Assembly: GCA_024645065.1 (NCBI GenBank)
Contig: JAHEGP010000131.1
Span: 1 to 8,442, forward strand
DNA length: 8,442 nt
Reading direction: 5' to 3'
Origin: Cellvibrionales bacterium
Lineage (GTDB): Bacteria > Pseudomonadota > Gammaproteobacteria > Pseudomonadales > JAHEGP01
Part shown: positions 1 through 5,741 of the stretch, one piece after another
Numbering within the stretch: position 1 is the first letter of the stretch
How the letters are laid out: each line of letters opens with the position of its first letter
Made by a program: the position numbers and the translations under genes
Notes under the pieces: generated by a model
The model's database searches: none
The model's input: the letters and a program-made list of their open reading frames with translations, nothing else
What the model was told of the DNA's origin: nothing

Positions 1-965
1 CGGTAGCAACAGCCCTGCTGGGCCGAGGCGACCAGGTAATCGGGATCGATAATCTGAGCGACTATTATGACATTCAACTCAAAAAGGACCGATTGGCGCC
101 GCTGCAGCAACACAGCAGCTTCACCAGCATTATCGACGATATTGAAAAGTCCGCTACCGTTGCCGATATTTTCCAACGCTATCAACCCCAGCGAGTCGTG
201 CACCTGGCGGCTCAACCCGGCGTGCGCTACTCCCTCGAAAACCCCCATATCTATATTCAAACGAATATCGCTGGCTTTCTGAACATCCTCGAGGGGTGTC
301 GCAATAGCAAGGTAGAACACCTGGTTTATGCCTCAACCAGCTCGGTTTATGGCGCCAACACCCATATGCCCTACTCGGTAAAACAAGGTGTGAACCATCC
401 TCTCAGCCTCTATGCGGCAACCAAGAAGTCCAACGAGGTCATGGCCCACTGCTACAGTCACCTGTTCCGTATCCCGATGAGCGGCCTGCGCTTTTTTACT
501 GTGTATGGGCCGTGGACGCGACCCGATATGGCCTTGATGACATTTACCCGAAAAATACTCGCGGGCGAACCCATTGATGTTTTCAATTACGGCCACCACC
601 GCCGCGACTTTACCTATGTAGACGATATTGTCGAGGGCATCGTTCGTACTCTGGATCATGTCGCGACGGCCAATCCGGACTGGGATGGCGACCAGCCCGA
701 CCCGTCGACGTCCAGCGCCCCGTGGCGGCTGCACAATATCGGCAGTAATCGACCGATCGAGCTCAACCGTTATATTGAGGTACTGGAGGACTGCCTGGGT
801 GTTCGCGCCCAAAAGAACTTCCTGCCGATGCAGCCGGGCGACGTGCCGGAGACTTTCGCCGACGTCACTTCGCTTATTGAAGAGGTCAACTACAAACCCC
901 GGACGAGCATTGAAACCGGTATCGCCAGGTTTGTGCAGTGGTACCGCGATTATTACCAGGTGTAA
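1..965 (+). CDS. UDP-glucuronate 4-epimerase, 5'-truncated by the window edge
   Basis: This is an extended short-chain dehydrogenase/reductase that interconverts UDP-glucuronate and UDP-galacturonate with bound NAD, a cytoplasmic step that supplies galacturonate for capsule, exopolysaccharide or LPS. The frame is open from base 3 and reads VATALLGRGDQVIGIDNLSDYY, so the true start and the GxxGxxG NAD motif lie just left of the window. About 320 residues are visible against roughly 335 in the family, so perhaps 15 are missing. Visible motifs are HLAAQPGVRYSLENP (from base 201), the catalytic serine/threonine stretch YASTSSVYG (from 330), the catalytic pair in YAATKK (Tyr codon at 411), RFFTVYGPWTRPDMAL, and RRDFTYVDDIVEG. 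The insert ending TSSAPWRLHNIG and the QPGDVPETFADV segment are typical of the glucuronate-type rather than galactose-type epimerase. A TTG at 93 is internal, not the start. The gene converges on cpsG. Family assignment is firm; substrate preference is inferred from similarity. Confidence 0.9.
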   Translation, partial: VATALLGRGDQVIGIDNLSDYYDIQLKKDRLAPLQQHSSFTSIIDDIEKSATVADIFQRYQPQRVVHLAAQPGVRYSLENPHIYIQTNIAGFLNILEGCRNSKVEHLVYASTSSVYGANTHMPYSVKQGVNHPLSLYAATKKSNEVMAHCYSHLFRIPMSGLRFFTVYGPWTRPDMALMTFTRKILAGEPIDVFNYGHHRRDFTYVDDIVEGIVRTLDHVATANPDWDGDQPDPSTSSAPWRLHNIGSNRPIELNRYIEVLEDCLGVRAQKNFLPMQPGDVPETFADVTSLIEEVNYKPRTSIETGIARFVQWYRDYYQV

Positions 966-1029
966 ATCGGCGACCCCCAAAAGGGGCAGCAAGCTTAAGC
1001 TCCGTAAAACGCCGGAGCGCCGGAGCGCT
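966..1029. terminator. Convergent 3' ends with several small hairpins (possible bidirectional terminator)
   Basis: The 64 bp between the converging epimerase and cpsG genes are rich in dyads: CCCC-AAAA-GGGG at 975-986, the palindrome AGCTTAAGCT at 992-1001, GCTCCG-N8-CGGAGC at 999-1018, and GAGCGCTC at 1023-1030, which touches the cpsG stop codon. CGCCGGAG is duplicated in tandem at 1010-1025. None of these stems is followed by a clean run of T on either strand, so a classical intrinsic terminator is not proven. Position and dyad density make a two-way terminator the most likely role. Confidence 0.4.
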
Positions 1030-2385
1030 CTAGCCCCTGATCATTGTCAATAGCTCTGCCGTGCGCGCCTCCATCAGCGCTCTGTCCCCACGGCTTTCGA
1101 CATTGAGACGCACCACCGGCTCGGTATTGGACATTCGTACATTAAAACGCCAGTGTGGGAATTCCATGCTCAGACCATCAGTATGCTCGACCCGTGAGGC
1201 CGCAGGGCGATAATAGCGCTCTATCTGCTGGAGCAATGCCGCGGGGTCGTCCACTTCGCTATTGATTTCCCCACTGACCGGAAAAGCCGTGGCACGACTG
1301 GCGATCATTTCCGACAGCGACCTGCCGGTTTCGAGCATCAACTGACAAACCATCAACCATGGAATCATGCCGCTGTCACAATAGGCAAAGTCCCGGAAGT
1401 AGTGATGGGCGCTCATCTCACCTCCGTAGACGGCGTCTTCACTACGCATTCTCTCCTTGATGAAGGCGTGGCCGGTTTTGCTCTGCACAGCCACACCCTT
1501 GAGCGCCTTCACAATATCGATGGTATTCCAGGTCAAGCGCGGGTCATGCACCACCTTCTCCCCTGGATGGCGGCGCAAAATGGCATCGGCGAGCAAACCT
1601 ACCAGATAATAGCCCTCTACGAAGTTACCATGCTCATCAAAGAAAAAGCAGCGATCGAAGTCACCATCCCATGCAATACCCAGGTCGGCGCCCTCTGCTC
1701 GCACTGCCTCGCTGGTTGGTGCCCGGTTTTCAGGCAGTAATGGGTTGGGGACACCGTGCGGAAAGCGACCGTCGGGCTGATGGTAGAGCTTGATAAATTC
1801 GAATGGCAGGTGGGGCTCCAACGCATCGATCACCGCACCCGCGCCGCCGTTTCCGGCATTGACGACGATTTTCAGCGGCTTTTGGGCGTTCACGTCGAGG
1901 TAAGACAACAGGTGCTGGACATAATCGGCACGGATATCGACGGATTGCAGACGACCTGCACCAGTACGACGAAAGTCCCCCGATTGTGCCAGGGCCTTGA
2001 TATCAAGCAGGCCAGTGTCTCCGCTTACCGGTCGAGCGCCCTTACGAACCAGCTTCATGCCATTGTAATCCGCCGGATTGTGGCTTGCAGTAACGACAAT
2101 TCCCCCATCGACATTTTCGTGGAACGCTGCAAAGTAAATCTCTTCGGTGCCACACTGGCCAATTGAGAATACATCCACACCAGCGTCCCTGAGCCCCTTG
2201 CTCAGGGCATGACAGAGATCAGGGCTGCTGAGGCGAATATCATACCCAACCGCGACTGACCGGGGTTCGATGACATCGGCATAAGCCCGGCCGATGCGAT
2301 ACGCGATGTCCTCATTGAGTTGGTCCGGTACTCGCCCCCGGATGTCATAGGCTTTGAAACAGCTCAACTCCTCATTCATGACCAT
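1030..2385 (-). CDS. cpsG: Phosphomannomutase / phosphohexomutase (CpsG/ManB family)
   Basis: This cytoplasmic alpha-D-phosphohexomutase converts mannose-6-phosphate to mannose-1-phosphate for GDP-mannose synthesis; some relatives also act on glucose phosphates. Counting from the second Met, the phosphoserine loop is TASHNP (Ser99), the metal-binding loop is DGDFDR (238-243), the sugar-binding loop is GGEMSAHHYFRDFAYCDSG (319-337), and the phosphate-binding loop is RMSNTEP (415-421). CGTEEIYFA near residue 77 is the CpsG-type signature. Length is 451 residues, or 449 from the second Met; E. coli CpsG is about 456. The first ATG (2383-2385) directly follows the galU stop codon, giving TAGATG. 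The second ATG (2377-2379) gives MNEELSCFKAYDIRGR, which matches the usual family N-terminus and puts GGGA nine bases upstream, so it may be the real start. Translation is probably coupled to galU. Substrate range cannot be decided from sequence. Confidence 0.93.
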   Translation of the reverse strand: MVMNEELSCFKAYDIRGRVPDQLNEDIAYRIGRAYADVIEPRSVAVGYDIRLSSPDLCHALSKGLRDAGVDVFSIGQCGTEEIYFAAFHENVDGGIVVTASHNPADYNGMKLVRKGARPVSGDTGLLDIKALAQSGDFRRTGAGRLQSVDIRADYVQHLLSYLDVNAQKPLKIVVNAGNGGAGAVIDALEPHLPFEFIKLYHQPDGRFPHGVPNPLLPENRAPTSEAVRAEGADLGIAWDGDFDRCFFFDEHGNFVEGYYLVGLLADAILRRHPGEKVVHDPRLTWNTIDIVKALKGVAVQSKTGHAFIKERMRSEDAVYGGEMSAHHYFRDFAYCDSGMIPWLMVCQLMLETGRSLSEMIASRATAFPVSGEINSEVDDPAALLQQIERYYRPAASRVEHTDGLSMEFPHWRFNVRMSNTEPVVRLNVESRGDRALMEARTAELLTMIRG

Positions 2386-3228
2386 CTATCCCGGCTCTTC
2401 GGACTTCAGGTAGATGTTCTGGTAGACATAGTTCGTCGCCTCGACAAACCCGTCAATGCTTCCGCAGTCAAAGCGAGTTCCCTGAAACTTGTAGGCCATG
2501 ACACAACCGTCGCGGGCTTGTTTTAGCAGAGCATCGGTGATTTGTACCTCACCATTTTTACCGGGGGGAGTGTCCTTGATAATGTCAAAAATATCCGGCG
2601 TAAGGATATACCGACCAATAATCGCCAGATTGGAGGGCGCCTCACTCTGGGTCGGCTTCTCCACCATGTCATCTACTCGAAACAGTCCTTCCTTCATGCA
2701 TTCGCCTGCGATCACCCCGTATTTGTGGACCTGGTCCTGGGGGACTTCCATAATGGCGACAATGGAACAGCGAAACTGCTTGTACAGCTTCGCCATTTGT
2801 CCCATTACCCCGACGCCATTGGCATTCATACACAGGTCGTCCGCAAGGATAACCCCGAACGGCTCGCTCCCTATCAGGGTCTTGGCGGTATAGATAGCAT
2901 GGCCCAAACCTTTCATTTCGCGTTGGCGAGTAAACGAAAAGGTAGCGCTGTCGAGCACCTGGCGGATGCTGGCCAGGTATTCTTCCTTGCCGGTACCGCG
3001 AATTTGCGTTTCCAACTCGTAGCTGAAGTCGAAATGGTCGGTTATTGCGCTTTTGCCCCTGCCGGTAACGAAAGCCATTTCACTCATGCCACCCTCGATC
3101 GCTTCTTCGACGGCGTACTGGACCAGAGGCTTGCTCACCACCGGCAGCATTTCCTTGGGCATGGCCTTGGTTGCAGGCAAAAAGCGCGTACCGTAACCAG
3201 CGACCGGGAATAAACATTTCTTGATCAT
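2386..3228 (-). CDS. galU: UTP-glucose-1-phosphate uridylyltransferase
   Basis: GalU joins UTP and glucose-1-phosphate to form UDP-glucose and pyrophosphate in the cytoplasm. UDP-glucose is the precursor for the Ugd reaction encoded next door. The 280-residue protein has the nucleotidyltransferase signature GYGTRFLPATKAMPKEMLP (11-29), the metal-site segment GVILADD (125-131), VEKP (189-192), GRYIL (205-209), GEVQITDAL (226-234), and the C-terminal FDCGSIDGFVEA (253-264). Length and motif order match bacterial GalU. The ATG at 3226-3228 is preceded by AGGA (3236-3239 on the complementary strand) at a 7-base spacing, so the start is well supported. It lies 179 bp downstream of ugd and touches cpsG, so galU-cpsG is one transcription unit and ugd may belong to it. 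Confidence 0.97.
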   Translation of the reverse strand: MIKKCLFPVAGYGTRFLPATKAMPKEMLPVVSKPLVQYAVEEAIEGGMSEMAFVTGRGKSAITDHFDFSYELETQIRGTGKEEYLASIRQVLDSATFSFTRQREMKGLGHAIYTAKTLIGSEPFGVILADDLCMNANGVGVMGQMAKLYKQFRCSIVAIMEVPQDQVHKYGVIAGECMKEGLFRVDDMVEKPTQSEAPSNLAIIGRYILTPDIFDIIKDTPPGKNGEVQITDALLKQARDGCVMAYKFQGTRFDCGSIDGFVEATNYVYQNIYLKSEEPG

Positions 3229-3355
3229 AATAGTGTCCTGAAAACTTCAGAATTTGGCGATTTAAAGGGGCTTTCGGCGTGTGACGATGAGCCTCTGCGC
3301 CCAAGACAGCACGGACGAGCACCTGCTACTTTTCTATAGTCTAACGGTCGGCATG
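3229..3355 (-). other. Leader region of galU-cpsG
   Basis: Apart from the galU ribosome site (AGGA, 3236-3239 on the complementary strand), this stretch has no gene and no convincing promoter. TATAGA and TAGACT, read leftward around 3333-3343, are possible -10 elements, but the only -35-like sequence at a usable distance is a weak TTGCGT formed by the end of the adjacent repeat array. galU may be read through from ugd, or it may have its own weak promoter here. Confidence 0.3.
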
Positions 3356-3397
3356 AAAAACGCAAAAGCGCAAAAGCGCAAAAGCGCAAAAGCGCAG
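3356..3397. repeat. 8-bp tandem repeat array, unit AAAAGCGC (+ strand)
   Basis: Four perfect copies of AAAAGCGC occupy 3364-3395. They are preceded by one copy with a single change (AAAAACGC, 3356-3363). The array begins about ten bases after the ugd stop codon, in the ugd-galU gap. Because GCGC is self-complementary, each unit on the transcribed strand can form a four-base GCGC stem with a TTTT loop, and the array ends in GCGTTTTT. It could be a slippage-prone microsatellite-like repeat, a weak terminator or attenuator for ugd, or a spacer. Sequence alone does not decide between these. Confidence 0.85.
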
Positions 3398-3407
3398 CAA
3401 AATTGGG

Positions 3408-4751
3408 TCAATGCTGGTTACTGCGGCCAATGGCATAGTAAACGAAGCCGTGCTGGCTCAAAACATCCGGCTCATACTGATTACGACCGTCAAACAGGAC
3501 CGGGTTTTTCATCAAATCTTTCATTGCATCAAAGTCGGGCTGGCGAAAGCGCTTCCACTCTGTCACGAGTACCAGCGCGTCCGCATCCTTTAATACGTCA
3601 TACTGATATTTGTTAAAGCTCAATTGACCGCTCTCAAACCAGCTGGCGTCAAACTCAGCGCGCGCTGTCTCGAAAGCAACCGGGTCATAGGCTTCCACCC
3701 TGGCGCCGGCTTGCAGCAGGGCGTTGATCAGCACGATGGACGAAGCTTCCCGCATATCGTCGGTTCCGGGCTTGAATGCCAGGCCCCAAATGCCAAATTT
3801 TCGTCCGGCGACACCAGCACCGAAATGATGCTCAATTTTTTCAAAAAGAATGCGCTTTTGCTGGCGATTTCGCGCTTCCACCGAAACCAGTACAGCGGGT
3901 TCCAGCTGATGTTGCCGCGCCATATGTATTACCGCACTGACGTCCTTGGGAAAGCACGAACCGCCATAACCACAACCAGGATAGATAAAGGAATAACCTA
4001 TGCGTTGATCAGATCCAATGCCCTTGCGAACATTCTCGACATCCACTTTCAGATGGTCACAAACCGCAGCGATTTCGTTCATGAAGGATATCTTGGTCGC
4101 CAGCATCGCATTGGCCGCGTACTTGGTCATTTCTGCATCGCGCACCCCCATAAACAGAATACGATCATGGTTGCGCAGGAAGGGCGCATACAATTGCTGC
4201 ATTTTCTCTTCGGCACGGGGGCTGTCGGTACCTATGACCACCCGGTCCGGCCGTATAAAGTCTTCGATCGCAGCGCCCTCTTTCAGAAACTCCGGATTGC
4301 TAACCACGTCAAAGGGAACCTCGACGCCGCGCTGGTCGAGCTCTGCCTGAATCGCTGCCTGAACTTTTTCAGCGGTCCCCACGGGAACAGTGGACTTGTC
4401 AACCACCACCATGTAGTGATCGATACAGCGACCTATTTCGCCAGCCACAGAAAGCACGAAACTGAGATCGGCAGACCCGTCTGTCCCCGGCGGCGTCCCC
4501 ACCGCGATAAACACAAATTCCGCCTCTCGCATAGCTGCGGCAAGGTCAGTAGAAAACACCAGAAATCCGGCATCCGCATTCTGCAGCACCATGGCTTCCA
4601 AACCGGGCTCATAGATGGGTATCTTGCCCTTGCGCAGCGACTCTATTTTGCCCCGGTCGATATCCACGCAGGTCACATGGTTGCCCATCTCTGCAAAACA
4701 GGTTCCTGTTACCAGGCCGACGTATCCGGTACCGACAATTACTATACGCAC
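3408..4751 (-). CDS. ugd: UDP-glucose 6-dehydrogenase
   Basis: Ugd oxidises UDP-glucose to UDP-glucuronate with two NAD, in the cytoplasm. Its product feeds the epimerase at the left edge. The N-terminal Rossmann motif is GTGYVGL (7-13), followed by VDID (29-32), FIAVGTPPGTDGSADLS, the STVPVGT segment (120-126), SNPEFLKEG (151-159, with Glu154 and Lys157), AEMTKYAANAMLATKISFMNE (Lys210, Asn214), and the active site GCGYGGSCFPKD with catalytic Cys266. The C-terminal substrate domain has GLAFKPGTDDMREASS and ends near residue 447, a normal length. I chose the GTG at 4749-4751 rather than the ATG 60 bases upstream: MRIVIVGTGYVGLV is the usual family start and a strong GGAGGAG lies 8 bases before it. 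It is divergent from fabA and heads the leftward ugd-galU-cpsG group. Confidence 0.97.
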   Translation of the reverse strand: MRIVIVGTGYVGLVTGTCFAEMGNHVTCVDIDRGKIESLRKGKIPIYEPGLEAMVLQNADAGFLVFSTDLAAAMREAEFVFIAVGTPPGTDGSADLSFVLSVAGEIGRCIDHYMVVVDKSTVPVGTAEKVQAAIQAELDQRGVEVPFDVVSNPEFLKEGAAIEDFIRPDRVVIGTDSPRAEEKMQQLYAPFLRNHDRILFMGVRDAEMTKYAANAMLATKISFMNEIAAVCDHLKVDVENVRKGIGSDQRIGYSFIYPGCGYGGSCFPKDVSAVIHMARQHQLEPAVLVSVEARNRQQKRILFEKIEHHFGAGVAGRKFGIWGLAFKPGTDDMREASSIVLINALLQAGARVEAYDPVAFETARAEFDASWFESGQLSFNKYQYDVLKDADALVLVTEWKRFRQPDFDAMKDLMKNPVLFDGRNQYEPDVLSQHGFVYYAIGRSNQH

Positions 4752-4759
4752 TTTGCATT

Positions 4760-4766
4760 CTCCTCC
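4760..4766 (-). promoter_or_regulatory. Ribosome binding site that fixes the ugd GTG start
   Basis: Read leftward, GGAGGAG stands 8 bases before GTG at 4749-4751. It closely matches the anti-Shine-Dalgarno complement. It rules out the in-frame upstream ATG at 4809-4811, whose extra 20 residues do not resemble the family. Confidence 0.85.
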
Positions 4767-4801
4767 GCTTACCCTTCGCCAAGCACCGAACGGCGCGCGG
4801 C

Positions 4802-4810
4802 AGTATACCA
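4802..4810 (-). promoter_or_regulatory. Candidate extended -10 promoter for ugd
   Basis: Read leftward, TGGTATACT has the TGn extension and a five-of-six match to TATAAT. No good -35 hexamer exists at 16-17 bases, which fits an extended -10 promoter. Transcription would start near 4795, giving a leader of about 44 bases before the GTG start. This rests on motif reading only. Confidence 0.4.
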
Positions 4811-4870
4811 ATTGCTGTGGACGAGGCCACCGCTAGCTCTGGCAACATTAACAACATAGCAGTGAATCCC

Positions 4871-4899
4871 TTGGACAGCGGGCGATCAAAAGGTAAAAT
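4871..4899 (+). promoter_or_regulatory. Candidate sigma-70 promoter for fabA
   Basis: TTGGAC (4871-4876) and TAAAAT (4894-4899) are 17 bases apart. The -10 matches five of six consensus bases and the -35 matches three. Transcription would begin near 4906 and leave a leader of about 130 bases, with the inverted repeats at 4922-4954 just downstream of the start. Confidence 0.35.
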
Positions 4900-4921
4900 C
4901 GCCAGGATAAGCTGCTTCGAA

Positions 4922-4954
4922 ACAGTGACCAATACCACTGTACTGATCATACAG
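4922..4954. promoter_or_regulatory. Two overlapping inverted repeats upstream of fabA (candidate operator)
   Basis: ACAGTG-N8-CACTGT (4922-4941) overlaps CTGTA-N7-TACAG (4938-4954), with TGATCA (4944-4949) at the centre of the second. They lie in the divergent ugd/fabA gap, 80-113 bases before the fabA start. In related bacteria fabA is controlled by FadR and by TetR-type regulators such as FabR, so an operator here is plausible, but I cannot match these sequences to a named site. Dyads with five- or six-base arms arise by chance about once in a region this size. Confidence 0.3.
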
Positions 4955-5034
4955 ACCGCGCGCGATCAAACCCGCCGAATCATTTCCACCCCAAACCGGC
5001 CACATCACCCCTGACCAGATGGAGCGTACCAAAC

Positions 5035-5553
5035 ATGATACAAAAACAATCCTATACCAAGGACGACTTGATCGACTGTGGCCACGGCAGGTTGTTCGGC
5101 CCGGGTAACGCGCAGCTTCCCGTCGACAATATGCTTATGCTGGACCGCATCACCCACATAAGCTCCGAGGGAGGCGAGTTTAACAAGGGTATCCTGGTCG
5201 CTGAACTCGATATACACCCGGATTTATGGTTCTTTCCCTGTCACTTTCCGGGAGACCCGGTCATGCCTGGCTGCCTCGGTTTGGACGCCATGTGGCAGCT
5301 GGTCGGCTTTTACCTTGGTTGGCGGGGCAATCCTGGCCGCGGGCGAGCTCTGGGTGCTGGAGAAATCAAGTTTACCGGCCAGGTTCTCCCCGAAGCCCGC
5401 AAGGTGACCTATACCCTCAACATCAAGCGTGTTATCGAACGCCGCCTGGTCATGGGTATTGCCGACGGCGAGCTCGATTGCGACGGCAAAACCATCTACG
5501 AGGCCAAAGACCTTCGAGTGGGGCTGTTCAAGCAGGAGGAAAAACCCGTTTAA
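5035..5553 (+). CDS. fabA: 3-hydroxydecanoyl-ACP dehydratase/isomerase
   Basis: FabA dehydrates 3-hydroxydecanoyl-ACP and isomerises trans-2- to cis-3-decenoyl-ACP, the branch point to unsaturated fatty acids. It is a cytoplasmic hot-dog fold dimer. At 172 residues it is the same length as the E. coli enzyme and colinear with it. Catalytic His70 lies in FFPCHFPGDP and Asp84 in CLGLDAMWQLVGFYLGW, at the E. coli positions. GAGEIKFTGQVLP (108-119) and the C-terminal DLRVGLF are also conserved. The ATG at 5035 gives the usual N-terminus (SYTKDDL); GGAG at 5021-5024 is 10 bases upstream, a slightly long spacing. The gene is divergent from ugd and followed by fabB in the same direction, and the two act in the same pathway. 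A dedicated promoter and regulatory dyads may lie in the 283-bp upstream region. Confidence 0.98.
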   Translation: MIQKQSYTKDDLIDCGHGRLFGPGNAQLPVDNMLMLDRITHISSEGGEFNKGILVAELDIHPDLWFFPCHFPGDPVMPGCLGLDAMWQLVGFYLGWRGNPGRGRALGAGEIKFTGQVLPEARKVTYTLNIKRVIERRLVMGIADGELDCDGKTIYEAKDLRVGLFKQEEKPV

Positions 5554-5741
5554 GCCGCATGGATTGCGGGACATCCCGGAACCTGGCCGTCGGCCGACAG
5601 TTACTCCCTACGAGCCCAACCCCCCGCCGCAATTGCATCTAGAGCAAATGATGCAGGATTACAGTACAATTCCTCCCGGCGTTGGCCATCATAATCAACG
5701 GGCTGGTTAGCACTGGTCATTGAATCTACGAGGAAAGCCTT
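5554..5741 (+). other. fabA-fabB intergenic region with a dyad
   Basis: No gene is visible in this 188-bp gap. Just after fabA there is a short hairpin CGGG-ACAT-CCCG (5567-5578) and a palindrome TCGGCCGA (5590-5597), neither followed by a T-run. TGCATC-N10-GATGCA (5634-5655) is a six-base-arm inverted repeat directly before -10-like TACAAT (5665-5670). CATAAT (5690-5695) is a second -10-like hexamer. Neither has a good -35. fabB may be co-transcribed with fabA, have its own promoter here, or both. The fabB ribosome site GAGGA (5730-5734) closes the region. Confidence 0.4.

Noticed and set aside
333..992. A 219-codon open frame on the minus strand opposite the epimerase
   Set aside because: It is antisense to a clear epimerase reading frame and shows no domain or family resemblance.
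3356..3397. A CRISPR-like array
   Set aside because: The units are eight bases, directly joined and without spacers, and there are no cas genes nearby. It is a simple tandem repeat.
3281..3616. Plus-strand open frame across the repeat array, with lysine/alanine repeats
   Set aside because: Its repeated residues come only from the 8-bp array and most of it is antisense to the 3' end of ugd.
3624..4859. A 411-codon open frame on the plus strand opposite ugd
   Set aside because: It lies antisense to a complete, well-conserved ugd gene, has no recognisable domain and no sensible ribosome site. It is a compositional shadow.
4938..4954. LexA (SOS) box-like sequence CTGT...ACAG upstream of fabA
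   Set aside because: The spacer between CTGT and ACAG is nine bases, whereas the gammaproteobacterial LexA box needs eight. None of the flanking genes is an SOS gene.
4817..5014. A 65-codon plus-strand frame in the ugd/fabA gap
   Set aside because: It has no ribosome site or family resemblance, and it covers the promoter and dyad sequences of the divergent region.
5021..5040. FabR/FadR-type operator around the fabA ribosome site
   Set aside because: GAGCGTACC and a CTGACCAG half-site look suggestive, but no second half-site completes a palindrome.
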